Shown: positions 23,498-34,640, counted from the first letter of the stretch. The stretch is 64,000 nucleotides of DNA from Diphasiastrum complanatum (GCA_029204225.1 CM055113.1:12174234-12238233); one strand, 5' to 3'. Notes: a model not told the origin generated them from the letters alone. Translations and numbers: made by a program.

Positions 23498-24646
23498 TTA
23501 TAGGAAATAATCATGTACTATAAATCTTGAAGAAAGAAGAAATGTGCATCTTGTGTGATTATCCTCCTTTGAAGACTTGGATACATAAGCAGCATCAAAA
23601 GATTTTGCAATCTCCCTTGGGTTCAATTTGTAGATGCCTTTATATCTAGATCCACATGCAAGGATCTCACCATCCTTCTTGATCTCACAATTGTCAATAT
23701 GGAAATTGACATCAAGACCACTATCAAGTAATTGGCCAACACTTAAAAGATTCTTTGTAAGCTTGGGAAAAAAAAGAACCTTGTGAAGAGATAGAACTTT
23801 TGATGATGCAAGCTTCAAGGGAATAGTCCCTACTCCAATTTTGTACTCTTGGTCACTTGCAATAGACATGGACTTCTTGATTCTTTCATAAGGCATAATA
23901 GATGAAAGGGAATCCTTGGAGCTACACATATGTGAAGATGGTCCACTATCAATAAACCAAGAGTCATCCTCCTTGAAGGTGGAAGAGGAGAAGCTTGATG
24001 CCATAAGTGAGCATTCTCCATCACTTGCAATAAAGTCATCTTTCTCATGAGAGATGTTGGCTTGCTTGAATTGGTTCTTCTTCTTGAAGCAATTGGTGGC
24101 ATAGTGGCCTTTCTTGCCACAAAAGAAGCACTTAACATCTTTTTTCTTCTTCTTTGAAGTAGAATATTGAGAGGAATCATCATCCTCTTCATCTTGATCT
24201 TTTGCTTTGTCCTTAGAGAAGTGTTGGTGTTGCTTTTTGCTCCTCTCTTTGTCCTTGGCAAATAAACTTTTGTCGTCACCATGATGATTGAGTGACAATT
24301 TGTCCATCCTTAATAGCTTGTTTTCACGCCTTGATTCTTCAGCCATTAGCACTCCTTGCAAAGCCTCCAAAGTAGGTATCTCCTCCTTGATGGCATAGGA
24401 TTGGACAAGGTTATCATACTCATCTCTCAAGCCATTAAGCATGACTTGGACTAGATCACTTTGATTTATAGATCCCCCAATGCAAGCAAGCTCCCTATGA
24501 GTATCTTTCACTCTCAGCACATAATTAGTGGCACTCTCATAAATTTTTTGAGAACTTTGGAAGAGTGAGAAGCCTAGAGGTATTTTTGGCTTCATAAATA
24601 GCTTTGAGAGTATCCCAAGCTTGCTTGGTTGAGTTGCAATCACCAA
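23498..24646 (-). CDS. Copia G Gag C-terminal part with zinc knuckle and protease
   Basis: This 382-codon open frame runs from the Gag UBN2-type domain (QKIYESATNYVLRVKDTHRE, then VQVMLNGLRDEYDNLVQSYA) through a basic Lys/Asp-rich linker and a perfect zinc knuckle CFFCGKKGHYATNC to a protease reading WFIDSGPSSHM, where DSGA has become DSGP. It ends with LFFPKLTKNLLSVGQLL and CGSRYKGIYKL of the pre-integrase region. The N-terminal Gag part is in another frame (next entry). The element lacks RT, so it would depend on other copia elements. Confidence 0.8.
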   Translation of the reverse strand: MVIATQPSKLGILSKLFMKPKIPLGFSLFQSSQKIYESATNYVLRVKDTHRELACIGGSINQSDLVQVMLNGLRDEYDNLVQSYAIKEEIPTLEALQGVLMAEESRRENKLLRMDKLSLNHHGDDKSLFAKDKERSKKQHQHFSKDKAKDQDEEDDDSSQYSTSKKKKKDVKCFFCGKKGHYATNCFKKKNQFKQANISHEKDDFIASDGECSLMASSFSSSTFKEDDSWFIDSGPSSHMCSSKDSLSSIMPYERIKKSMSIASDQEYKIGVGTIPLKLASSKVLSLHKVLFFPKLTKNLLSVGQLLDSGLDVNFHIDNCEIKKDGEILACGSRYKGIYKLNPREIAKSFDAAYVSKSSKEDNHTRCTFLLSSRFIVHDYFL

Positions 24647-24860
24647 TCTCTCTCAAAATCTCATTAGAGACATTCATCTTGATATAATGGAGAGCCATCC
24701 TAGATCTCTTCTTATACTTTGTACTTCTTGAAGGACTTGTAGGATCCTTGAAAGGTGTACTTCCAACTCCTATGCAAGATCTTGCAACAAAATGTGAGAT
24801 GGATCTCACTAGCTCTACCAATCTCTCTCAAACTAGATCAACCTCTCATCAATTGATGGA
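24537..24860 (-). pseudogene. Copia G Gag N-terminal part
   Basis: The frame reads SRSTKYKKRSRMALHYIKMN, then VSNEILREIGDCNSTKQAWD and TLKAIYEAKNTSRLLTL, the usual Gag block of this family. It overlaps the next Gag frame by about 110 bases, so a single indel near 24560-24640 separates the two. The expected start (MASMGGxLLEASERL-like, in F and D) is not well preserved here. Confidence 0.75.
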
Positions 24861-25428
24861 GAATAGGCAAAGTTTGTGTCAAACTATCTTTGGAACGTGT
24901 GAAACACTCCAAGAATCCACAAATCACTCAAATACAAGCCAATTGTATGACATAAAGTGGCTATGACCTCAAAATGATGACTAGATCTCAAATAGATGAC
25001 ATTGGCGAGCCTCTTCTTGAATTTTTTGGTCAAACTAGCAAGATATGATCAAATCAAATGTGTCCACACAGGTCTAGGTGCCCTACCTAACCCTCTTCAA
25101 AATCTAATAAGTTTTTATTGGCTCTACCAAATCGATTGAAACAAATTGCTACAAAAACTAGACAAAACTAGCTTTCAAACAAGCTATCTAGCACCAAATT
25201 TGGATCTAACTTGGAAGAGAACTTTCCAAATGAACTTGGATGTACTTCACATGTGCCTGAGTAGGAAATTTTGTACACTACCTAAAATGATTCAATCATT
25301 ATGATAATGAACCCTCTTGATCCAAATTTGCTTGAGATAGCATGTGATATGCAATCAACACTCTCTAGATCTTGATTTTCATGAGATTTTTGAAACTATG
25401 GATGATAGATGCATCAAAAGCTTAGGTA

Positions 25429-25441
25429 GGCTCTGATGCCA
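25429..25441 (-). other. Primer-binding site of copia G
   Basis: The minus strand reads TGGCATCAGAGCC, one base different from the usual TGGTATCAGAGCC. It follows the LTR end directly. Confidence 0.85.
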
Positions 25442-25800
25442 TGTGAAATTTCACATGTGTGGGAATGCTGTAACATGTGTGAATGATCTCCTAAGCAAGC
25501 TTATGCACTTTTAGATCAATACTAGATTGAAATCCAAGATCTAGATAAAAAAACTAGGGCATAGAGGCAAAGATAGATGCATAGGTTGATAGCCAAAGTA
25601 CTTTCACACGTGGGAAAGTGAATCATGAAAAAACCAAGTAAAGCCAAGCTCCTCTCCTCGGGTAGAGAGAGAATAGACCACTTTTGGTCTCGGGTAGAGA
25701 CTGAGTATAATACCAGCAAACTCCACAATTCTCAAATTTGACTCAAAAACTCAACTTAGATTATGATTGGAAAGAGGATTTTGTTATTTACTTTATGTTC
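25442..25800 (-). repeat. 5' LTR of copia G
   Basis: On the minus strand the LTR ends in GTGAAATTTCACA at 25442, next to the primer site. It contains two CTCTACCCGAG units (25661-25697) and CACATGTGTG and CACGTG motifs. It is the same family as the solo LTR at 14660-15002. The outer end near 25800 is approximate; no 3' LTR partner was found. Confidence 0.7.
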
Positions 25801-25886
25801 ACTTGTTGTTTTTACTTACCACTTGCATAGTATGAAGTACATGGCGAAATCTATTAAAGGACACCCTATTTATTTTTTTACTTGCC

Positions 25887-26125
25887 ATTACTCGTCGACC
25901 TCTTAGTCACAATTTGAGATTTCTTTCTTATGTGCACCATTTTTACTTGCACTTTTTCCCACAAACTCTATTGGCCTTCTCTTAGGAAATAATACCCGCC
26001 GTTTATTATTCGTCATTACTACTCGACCTATGACTCGAGATTTGAGATTTCTCACTTATTTTGCACCATTTTGCTCTTGTTTTTTTTTTTTCCCACAAAC
26101 TCTATTGGCCTTCTCCTATTAGATT
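25887..26125. repeat. Tandem duplication of about 134 bp
   Basis: Two diverged copies, each ending in CCCACAAACTCTATTGGCCT (25958 and 26092), sharing ACTCGACCT and GAGATTTCTYWCTTAT blocks in order. No coding content. Confidence 0.75.
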
Positions 26126-26157
26126 ACTCATCGGTTTACTCATGATATTACTCGCGT

Positions 26158-26830
<673 letters not shown>

Positions 26831-26835
26831 GTACC

Positions 26836-27088
26836 ATGAGACAAAGAAAAAAAAAGGGCCACCCTATAAAGCATTTTCTGATATCAAAGAAAGACGTGGT
26901 TATCAATTACCAACAAAGGTTGAGGACCTCAACAAGCTGGAATTGACGAACCTTATCACTCTTCTACGTCCTCAACTAGATTGGTATAAGACAATCTTCA
27001 TGTGATACCTAGAGCTGGTCAAGGAATCTCTTACAGCTCTAGCAATTAGGGCTGATCTAGCGTACTATTCCATTCCAAGAAGACAAGC
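26836..27088 (+). pseudogene. Unrecognised open stretch, possible transposon or gene remnant
   Basis: An ATG at 26837 starts MRQRKKK; after a one-base shift in the A-run the frame reads YKAFSDIKERRGYQLPTK, then DLNKLELTNLITLLRPQLDW, a TGA, and YLELVKESLTALAIRADLAY before a final stop near 27087. Composition is protein-like (charged, leucine-rich), and the stop interrupts an otherwise continuous frame. I recognise no family. It lies just outside the palindrome-rich end of the CACTA remnant, so it may be unrelated. Confidence 0.25.
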
Positions 27089-27174
27089 TTGACATGCCCT
27101 AAAGACTCCCAAAGTTGGGGCATACAATTGGTTCAAGATCCACTCATCAAATGGTTGGGCCACAACTACACATA

Positions 27175-27665
27175 TGGGCATTTTTCCACGTGATGCTGCC
27201 ATGCGAACCCGATACTTAGCCAAAATTTTGACATTTTTCTTTTGTGTGGCACTGCCACGCGTGGCACATCCATGCCAAAACATTTCCAAGGACCCTGCCG
27301 GTGAAGTCGATGGCTGGAGGTGGGGTCCGGCAACAAATTTTTAATTTCGTGTGGCAAAAAAATTTTTAACTCAAAATTTGAAATATGAGCGCCAAAATGT
27401 GTCGGCGTGGCACAGCCACGCGTGGAAGTGCCATGTACAATTGTTATTTAATCACTTATCATGTGACATGTATTTCTGGAAATTTGCCAAGCGTGGCAAA
27501 TCTCCAGAGAAAATTACATGGAGTTGGCTTTTTTATTGCCACGCATGGCAAAATTTGACTAAAAATTTGCCGCACCTGGCAAATTTGTTATTTGTGCCAA
27601 TATCAAAACACAATACTTTGTTGTGAAAATTTGACACGCGTGGTAGTGCCATGCGTGGCCATGCT
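27175..27665. repeat. Palindromic TGGCA/TGCCA repeat cluster (possible CACTA subterminal region)
   Basis: At least eight short inverted units based on GCCACGCGTGGC or its variants: near 27196, 27247-27262, 27405-27425, 27493, 27538-27550, 27563-27575 and 27633-27660. Units occur in both orientations, many as full palindromes with an ACGCGT centre. This cluster ends about 150 bases before the C-terminal end of a CACTA-type protein (27815). Dense short repeats next to the termini are typical of En/Spm elements, where the element's own DNA-binding protein attaches. No CACTA terminus was identified. Confidence 0.5.
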
Positions 27666-27814
27666 TTTTCAATTCTAAGTAATTGCGAGATGCATTTGAA
27701 ATGAAACTTTAGAAATGCAACATTGTAGAAAAATGTAATAATTTTAATTTGAAAACAATATATATTGACCACAATGTATCATTTTATGACAAAATTATTT
27801 GACATGTACAAACT

Positions 27815-28690
27815 TTATTCATCATTGCAAGATTCAAATTCATCAGCCAATACATCTTGCAACTCATCTCCGCTAAGATGATTTTCATCATCACTATCGA
27901 AATCAAAATCTCTCTCAATATTGTCCTCATGCAAAGAATCATTGTTGTCCTCTTCATTATCTGAGTTGTCAGAATTATGAGAATCAATTCTTGGGTTTTC
28001 AAGGTTTTGAAGATGAATGTACATCTTCATTAGATATACTTGTGTTGTCCAGATTTAGATCTTCCATTTCATTCTCAACACATGCATTTTTGAATACATG
28101 TCTTGAGTGTGGCTTAATTTGAAGAACATACCACCAATCTTTGTTTAGTCGATCTGGTTGAAAAAATACCTGCACATTTAGCAATGTTAGGATTAGATAT
28201 TTGTTATGCTCACATTCTAATTCACAATAAATAGATGTAATAAAAAAGTAGTGTAGATGATTAATATAACATTGATCACAATTGACAAAAAGAAAAAATT
28301 GTGAAATTTATGCACACCTGTTCACAATGACGAGGCAACACCAATGTGTCTGAAAAGTCCATGCTTAATGTCTTGGTTGAATCGATAGCAAAAAATCCAC
28401 TATGATCTTTTTTACAGTTTCATTTGATCCTCTATAGTTGATTTTGAACCATTTCACGTCAAGCAACAAATGTTTATCCATTTCACCAAAACACACCTCA
28501 TATATGGCTTGTATGGTTCCTACATACTCAAGCTCTCCAGAAATTGGACATTGATCTCGAACACTACTCTGACTTTCTTGATCGAAAGATGCCATCACAC
28601 CGAAATCATAAGTTTGTCATTTCATATCAATTGATTCAATGTGATGATGACGACCATATGCCCACATTGCGCTATACTTTCGATATTGTC
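27815..28690 (-). pseudogene. CACTA (En/Spm) transposon protein, DUF4216 C-terminal region
   Basis: On the minus strand: TYDFGVMASFDQESQSS, GELEYVGTIQAIYEV, LLLDVKWFKINYRGSNET, then after a one-base shift in an A-run HSGFFAIDSTKTLSMDF and LVLPRHCEQ. An intron follows, then VFFQPDRLNKDWWYVLQIKP and a long acidic tail (DDENHLSGDELQDVLADEFE, a frame change near 28020) ending at 27815. This matches the DUF4216 domain found at the end of plant CACTA transposases (a short Tyr-Gly/Val-containing start, KCDWFD-like core, FVLASQAKQVFYV-like end and WxVV). The catalytic transposase domain is not in this window. At least two frame changes make it non-functional. Confidence 0.75.
28170..28317 (-). other. 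Intron in the CACTA DUF4216 gene
   Basis: Minus-strand donor CAG|GTGTGC (at 28317) and acceptor TGTGCAG|GTATTT (at 28170), 148 bases. Removing it joins the frame exactly: HCEQ then VFFQPD, as in related proteins. Confidence 0.7.
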
Positions 28691-28959
28691 ACATGTTGAT
28701 TATAATTAAAACAATAATCAATCATCGTACAAATTAAAATTGGCTGGTAAGTATTAAATGAAGAGCTACACTATGATTGCCCATTTGGATCTTGACATAC
28801 GATTGGTACATATTATTTAATGTGTTGTGTTTTGAAATGCAAGTATGCAAATTTAGGTTGAAGGGTGCTCTAAGTTTTTTTTTTTCAAGCAATCACCTTT
28901 TAATTGGAAAATTTAAAATTGAAATGCATTTCATTGAAAAAATAATGGCACTGAAGGGT

Positions 28960-29100
28960 TAAAAAAATTTCAAAATGCAGGCCAACATGCCAGGGGACAT
29001 TGGCTGGCCCAAAAATGGATTTGACTTGCCCCTATGTGGCAGTGGGTCCCTGCCATGTCAAGTTGGCACAGAGTGGCAAGTGGATGTTAGTGTGAGAAGG
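28960..29100. repeat. Second TGGCA/TGCCA-rich segment upstream of the CACTA remnant
   Basis: CATGCCAGGGGACATTGGCT, CCCTATGTGGCAGTGGGTCC, CTGCCATGTCAAGTTGGCAC and AGTGGCAAG lie within about 120 bases. It is on the far side of the DUF4216 gene from the 27.2-27.7 kb cluster, as expected if both are subterminal regions of one element. Confidence 0.35.
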
Positions 29101-29972
29101 TGGGAATCCCATTTTTTCTCCTAAACCAACAGGAGAGCTCTATTTTAAATTTTGAACACCAAGGCATGAAGTGTGAAATGAACCTAAGCCTTTATTACTA
29201 TTAGCTAATGACCTTGCTTTTTTAGTCACATGCCATGACAAATGACTAACCAACCATGGTGGAGTTGTGTTCAAGGGTCAACACACAAATCTCCACAACT
29301 TATCATGTCCAAATAATGATAAAGAGACTGAGTTTTCTTTGTCTGCATATCCCACTAGGGATGAAATGTTGGGCCTAGTGAAAGATTGAATTGAGCTTGA
29401 GCAAAATCCTTTCAGTTGACTACCTAGGGACTCAGGACACCTATATGCATGCAAGTTTTAAACTAGCATATTAACGTCTTTCACTAGACTATGCACAAGC
29501 TTTAAATGCCAGGTGCCCATGTGAAGGTCCACAATAAGTGAGAGAGTGATGGATTGGCATTTAAAGCTCAACTTTTTTCATCCCCAAGCCATATTAGCAA
29601 CCTATCACATAGAGGATGAAGGATGAAAGACAACCTTTCACATAGCGGATAAAAGATGAAAGGTTGGGTGTGTAGGGAGGGGGGGCGGATTTTAAGTGAG
29701 CTTTTGATGACGAGCTTTTTATCAATTTTGGCAATTTTGGTGAACTTTTGAAGAATTTTTAAAATTCTACATTTTTTGAAGGTAAGGTTATTTTAGATCG
29801 AAAAACATCATATTCACTTTTTAGAGTTTTTGGCAATGGCATGACATAGAAGTGTCCTTGGGCTAGCTGGCTAGATTGGGGCACCTGGGCTGCTCTCCCT
29901 AGAAAAAAAAAAAAATCTATTCGGGGCACCCGAGCTAGTACTTGGATGCCCTCCAAATTCTATTTTTGGGTC
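29101..29972. other. Intergenic stretch, no gene recognised
   Basis: No gene. A small direct repeat, CACATAGMGGATRAARGATG, occurs at 29608 and 29639. Confidence 0.5.
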
Positions 29973-30240
29973 TTTTTATTATATCGTCTTAACTTGATCG
30001 GGAGTTGAACTTGAGACTATTGCTACAAGAACAAGTGGTGCAACCACATGGGTGTACTATTTTGACTAAGGCCAAAAAAAAGTTCAAGTCTCGATCAAAG
30101 TCAAGAGAATATAATAAAAAGAACACTCCAAGAAGCAAAATAGTAAATTCTTCCTCTAGACTTGGCACAATGGTTGTATCCCTTGTTCTTGTAGCAAAGG
30201 TCTCAAGTTCGCGGTCAAGTCAAGAGAATATAATAAAAAT
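29973..30240. repeat. Foldback inverted repeat with about 73-bp arms
   Basis: The left arm (29973-30046) contains AACTTGAGACTATTGCTACA; the right arm (30168-30240) is its reverse complement with about 15% differences, including the outer TTATTATAT-like ends. The spacer (about 120 bases) has a third copy of the outer part (30094-30127) in the same orientation as the right arm. It has the size of a MITE or foldback element, but no target-site duplication was confirmed. Confidence 0.65.
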
Positions 30241-30246
30241 GGTACA

Positions 30247-30267
30247 CCCCCCCCCCCCCCCCCCCCC
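30247..30267. repeat. (C)21 homopolymer
   Basis: Twenty-one consecutive C bases directly after the foldback repeat. The length may be affected by sequencing. Confidence 0.95.
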
Positions 30268-31844
30268 AACCCTCATTTTGTTAAGGTCCCTTCTTATAGT
30301 TTTTTTTAACAAGCAGTCGGGCTCTAGCGCCAACGCTAGAGCCTGACGTCCTTAGGTCCTAGGGTCCTTTTGGAAAATATTAATTGCAAAGTCTATTTTG
30401 GAAATTATCTTAACACTTTAGGGAAGTGGGAAAGTCATGTAGACCTAGAGCCATTTCACATTTGCTAATCCAAAAGTTTGCTTGGAAGATTATCTTTCAA
30501 AGGGAGAAAGACCATGGAATCAAGTTCTTCCAACCAAATTTTTTTCATTTCACATCTCATGAAAAAGCTCGCCAAAATTGCCAAGACCATAAAAAAGCTC
30601 GCTAAAAATTCGCGTTCTTTTGTGTAAGCTTGTTTTTCACTGTGACACACAACTCATAATTATTGTGGCTTTTAGATGGATTTTGACAATCTACGAGTAA
30701 ATTCTTTGCGAGTTTTATTTACAAATGATTTCTAAAATTTCATGGCACATGGTATGCTATCAGATTTATAGGCTTTATATACACTCATTTTGTATTAGAT
30801 AAAAACTAACTTTGGTTATACCAATGGATTCTATATAAAAAATGGAGCACTTTTGCTTTTTTCACCATCTCAATCCGAGCAATAGTAAGAAAGTCATGAC
30901 AATTTAATATTTTTTAGACCAGAAAACATTTTTCCCTTGGAACTTAAAAGGGATAGCATGCCAGCGTTCTATCAATTTGAGTTAAAGACTAAAAGCTTAA
31001 ATTGGTAGCACGTTAACATGCTATCCCTACCCCTTTCAAGCTCCAAGAAAACAAAAAAAATTAGCCTAGAAATCTTTGCAGGGCCATAAATTTCTTAATA
31101 TTGTTTGGATTGAGATGATCCAAAAAGCAAAAATGCTTCATTTTTCATGTAGAATACATTGCTTTATTCAAATTTGATTGAAAAAAAAATGAGAATATTT
31201 TATTATTTCATCATCTCAACATAATCTTAAGTTATAGCCTCCATCTAGAACATACAATAATAATGTTTTTTTTTACGAACGTTAATTATATGATACCTAT
31301 CATAGGCGTGGCCACATGTCTTTTAATATATGGTCGTACATCAATCCTTGGCAGTAGACAAAATTGTTTTGGCTTGATAAATGTAAAATCAAAGTGATTA
31401 AGTATTCTACATTTTCAATGATATAGCATACTATGTACAATTTGTAGACAATATGATTTGCATTTGCAGACATATCTTTTAGCTAGTAAGAAAATAAAAA
31501 GCATGATAATGAAGTATCCAAATATATTTCACCCCCAAAAGCAAAGTAGAATAAATTTAAAAGCCTAAAAACAATGGAGCATGCGTGCTCTATCAATTTA
31601 ACATAATTTAAAAACACTAAACTTTTAAAACTCACAAAATGCCAAACCCCTTTTTACATGTAGTGTGAAACATCTGACTCCACCTAGTCTAAAGACGAGA
31701 TGCATTTGGGTCCATCCTGACGACTCGTGAGCATTGCCTCTACGCACTCGGGAGAGCCATATCCTCCCAATCCCGATCAATGCCCATTGATATGCTCGAT
31801 CGCCTCTCCCTTTTTCGAGAAATCTGGTTCTGGTAGCTTGTTTG
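30268..31844. other. AT-rich intergenic stretch upstream of the DUF247 gene
   Basis: No supported gene. Two similar segments in opposite orientation around 30840-30990 and 31000-31160 share 'tagcatg/catgcta' plus 'aaaatggagcact/aaaaatgcttcattttt' blocks, which hints at an old inverted repeat. A minus-strand open frame at 31963-31625 is the shadow of the DUF247 start. Confidence 0.45.
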
Positions 31845-33579
31845 ATGGCGTTCACAGTGCAGATAGATGCAGAAGCAGCACCTCTTACTTCATTTCCGTG
31901 GAGACACATGATCTGGGTTCCAGGTGAATGGAGAGAGACGAACCCAAGCGACTTTCTGCCCAAGGTGTTACCTCTCGCCTTTGAAAACAGGCAATTGGAG
32001 GAAAGTGTTTCACGGCATCAGCAAAGCCTGAAGAGCACAATCAAGCATGAGTTTCTGGCATGGAAACGAGAAGAGCCTGGAAACGAAAGTCATATAAACG
32101 ATAGCTATCACTGGGATGCACATAAGCGGCTCCTAGAAATTGATGTACAGCACATGAGAGATGTCTATGGGCTTGATAATACCACGGTAAATGATCAGAC
32201 TGTGGAGGAGGTGCTTGCACTCGATGCACTGGTTGTGATATCCATTTTGATAATGTACTTTGGACTGATAAACCGACTAACCCAAAGATTCTATAACCCG
32301 GTCTTCTGTCGTTTTGGTCTTCGAAGCTCCAAGCAACACATTCTGAGAGACTTATTTCTGCTGGAACAGCAGCTCCCTATGCCTCTTCTGCACAAGACCC
32401 TGAGTACCATTATCTGCGGCACCGAAGAAGCCATATCTGATCAGCGCAAGAGAGTCCTTACAGAATTGCTGTTTTGGATATATCCTTTCAGAAAACCTAT
32501 CCCAGCATGCAAATGGCATTCAGGTCACAATAGCTATCAATGATAGTTTGGATAAGCTTCTAGAGTACCAGCATCTGCTTGAGTGCCTGCACCAACTTAT
32601 TTGCACGGGTCAAGAACAAAGGCATCCTTTGTTGATTTCATCATATTTAAGGCCGGACATTGGCGTTGTTTCCACTCACCAAGTTTCTCCAGTTTCAGAG
32701 CTTAGAAAGGCTGGAATCACAATTAAATCAGGTAAGCACAGAACGAGTTTCCACTCTTTGAAGCTTTTGGGAAAAATAGCAACTGAATTAAAACATATGT
32801 GTTATTACAGGAGCAGGGACTATAGACAAAGCACGATTTGAGGGAGCTATATTGAATCTTCCACAGCTGTCTGTTTATAACAACACAGCCTCTATTCTTC
32901 GAAATTTAGCTGCATTTGAGATACTTTTCTACCAGGATCCGCTCTATCTTTGCCCCTACCTGGTGCTACTGGGCAATTTGGCACAAACCATGCAAGACGT
33001 GCAGCTGCTCATTAAGAACGATGTCAATGTGAACTGTCTAGGCAGCGAGTCTCAGATGAAGAAGATGCTGAATGGATTGTCTAGAAACATGCCTGTGTCA
33101 CTTCGTGGAACATGATGCTGTCAGACATCCAGGAACACTACAAAAATGAGAGGCACACTCTGCTGAACGAGTTCAGGCAAAACTTACTGCTCCAAGCCCT
33201 GGGTGATAGCCTCTACAACAGCCGCTGTCTTCCTTCTATCCATGAGCTTTTTGCAGACTCTGTACACCACTCTCTCGTTTTATTACACATTTTAGGGGTT
33301 TTGGTTTTCCTAATAGGCAGACCTGCAAGTCATTCTTATAAGCACATTCTTTCTGTCATGATAAGGATCAGGTTGCACCTAGGTAATGGAGCTGAATTTT
33401 TGGAAGAAGAGATTCAATATCATGAGGCAGTAGAGAATTCAGGGGACGTGCTTCTCAGAAATTCAGCCACCATGGATGCCCCACATCTAGGAAGTAAATG
33501 CTGTATCAATGAGATGACACTGCTAGCAGTAGTCATGATCAGTAAGTGGAGAAGTGAAGGTAGAACCCTGATATCATGA
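31845..33579 (+). pseudogene. DUF247 / UPF0481 family membrane protein gene, frame-broken
   Basis: ATG at 31845 starts MAFTVQIDAEAAPLTSF. DUF247 blocks follow in order: VLALDALVVISILIM, LRDLFLLEQQLPMPLLHK, HLLECLHQL, SPVSELRKAGITIKS, (after the intron) LPQLSVYNNTASILRNLAAF, DVQLLIKNDVNVNCLGSESQ, and near the end a hydrophobic segment HSLVLLHILGVLVFLIG as the usual single C-terminal membrane anchor. Family members have about 430-550 residues; this fits. The frame changes near 32500-32540 (before LDKLLEYQHL) and again near 33100 (before DIQEHYKNERH). GC content is higher than in the surroundings. The role of the family is mostly unknown; some grass members act in self-incompatibility. It may be a young pseudogene or a good gene with two sequence errors. 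The C-terminal end after the membrane segment is uncertain. Confidence 0.8.
32732..32810 (+). other. Intron in the DUF247 gene
   Basis: Donor CAG|GTAAGC at 32732 and acceptor TTATTACAG|GAGC ending at 32810, 79 bases, AT-rich. Splicing restores the conserved join ITIKSG-AGTIDKARFEGAIL. The presence of a proper intron argues that this is not a retrocopy. Confidence 0.85.
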
Positions 33580-33939
33580 AAATGCAGTGAATTTGATCTT
33601 GTAAAGATACTCAGTGAATGGGAGCTATGAATCGTATGTAGCAGGAAGACTATGATCAATCAACTACAATGACTAAGATTATCGTTGCTCATTATATGCA
33701 TGCTACAATTCCAATCTAGTGTGTTAAGCAGCAATTTGTCCAGCTGAGCTGAAAGAAATAATAATAGCCTAGAAAAATGACCTTGAAAATTCTAATAGGT
33801 TTTTATGAGTGTGAACCACTTAAGGGCTGAACTAAATACTGTGTTATAGGTGCAAAGATTTTGGCTTATGTTCTTGTCACTTTTTAAGTATCCTAGATCT
33901 CATGCCTGCATACACTCTCATGATGTTTTATTAGTTTCA
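33580..33939. other. 3' flank of the DUF247 gene
   Basis: No gene. AT-rich, with ATAATAATAG-type signals near 33760 that could serve polyadenylation. Confidence 0.4.
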
Positions 33940-34185
33940 AAAGAAGGATAGTGGTTGTAGGTTGTGCATAGATTGTAGAACCTAAACAAGATAACCATCA
34001 ATGGAGGAATGATTTGCTCAATCAATTACAAGGAGCTCACATGTTTTCTAAATTGGATTTTGAAGAGTGCATCAACCTAATGACACTGCAAATTTTGCAT
34101 TCAGAACTATTCAATAGATGTTTACCATGAGATTTCTAGTGCACCTTCCAAGTTCATGAGGCTAATCAATGGTGTCATCCGGACT
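33940..34185 (+). pseudogene. Ty3-type reverse transcriptase scrap
   Basis: The plus strand reads, with frame changes and stops, KKDSGCRLCIDCRTLNKITI, then LLNQLQGAHMFSKLDFE-like sequence and APSKFMRLINGVIRT. This corresponds to the start of Ty3 RT (KKDGSWRMCVDYRALNKITI, LQGAxxFSKLDLKSGYHQI, APxTFMRLMNDVFR). Much of the middle is deleted. Copia elements lack this exact block, so it is Ty3-type. Confidence 0.75.
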
Positions 34186-34198
34186 TGCACACATCCAG

Positions 34199-34404
34199 GC
34201 ACAAAGTTGGCCTTTAGGACTAAAAGTATATGCTCACAGTCCTTCTAAGACAAGTAGAGGAAATCTCCAAGGCTCTATTCCCTATGAAAAACAGGTCCAT
34301 AGCACAGAGTTGGCCTTTAGGACTAAAAGTATATGTTCACAGTCCTTCCAAGACAAGTAGAGGAAGTCTCCAAGGCTCTATTCCCTATGGAAAACAGGTC
34401 CATA
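34199..34404. repeat. 103-bp tandem duplication
   Basis: Copies start at 34199 and 34302 (GCACARAGTTGGCCTTTAGG) and differ at only a few sites. It follows directly on the Ty3 RT scrap and may derive from it. Confidence 0.92.
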
Positions 34405-34519
34405 TCATTACAAGACTTGCTATAGAAGTGTCTTGAAATTATGAATATAAAAAAATTGAGATCATTTCTTCCTCATAGAAAGGGCTTTGTTAAGCCAGCA
34501 GTTCAACTCACTTTTTAAT

Positions 34520-34640
34520 AATTTTAAAGAATGGCGATGGTTGGAGCTTGTGCATAAACCTTGGAGCTCAAAACAAGATAACCATTAACATTAGGTCTTA
34601 TCTGCATGCAACCAATGACTTTCTTGATTAATAAAATGAA
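34520..34640 (+). pseudogene. Second Ty3-type RT scrap
   Basis: KNGDGWSLCINLGAQNKITI corresponds to the same RT block as at 33940. This is a second, more decayed copy about 580 bases downstream. Confidence 0.55.

Noticed and set aside
31625-31963. 112-codon minus-strand frame
   Set aside because: It overlaps the start of the DUF247 gene antisense and has no family features.
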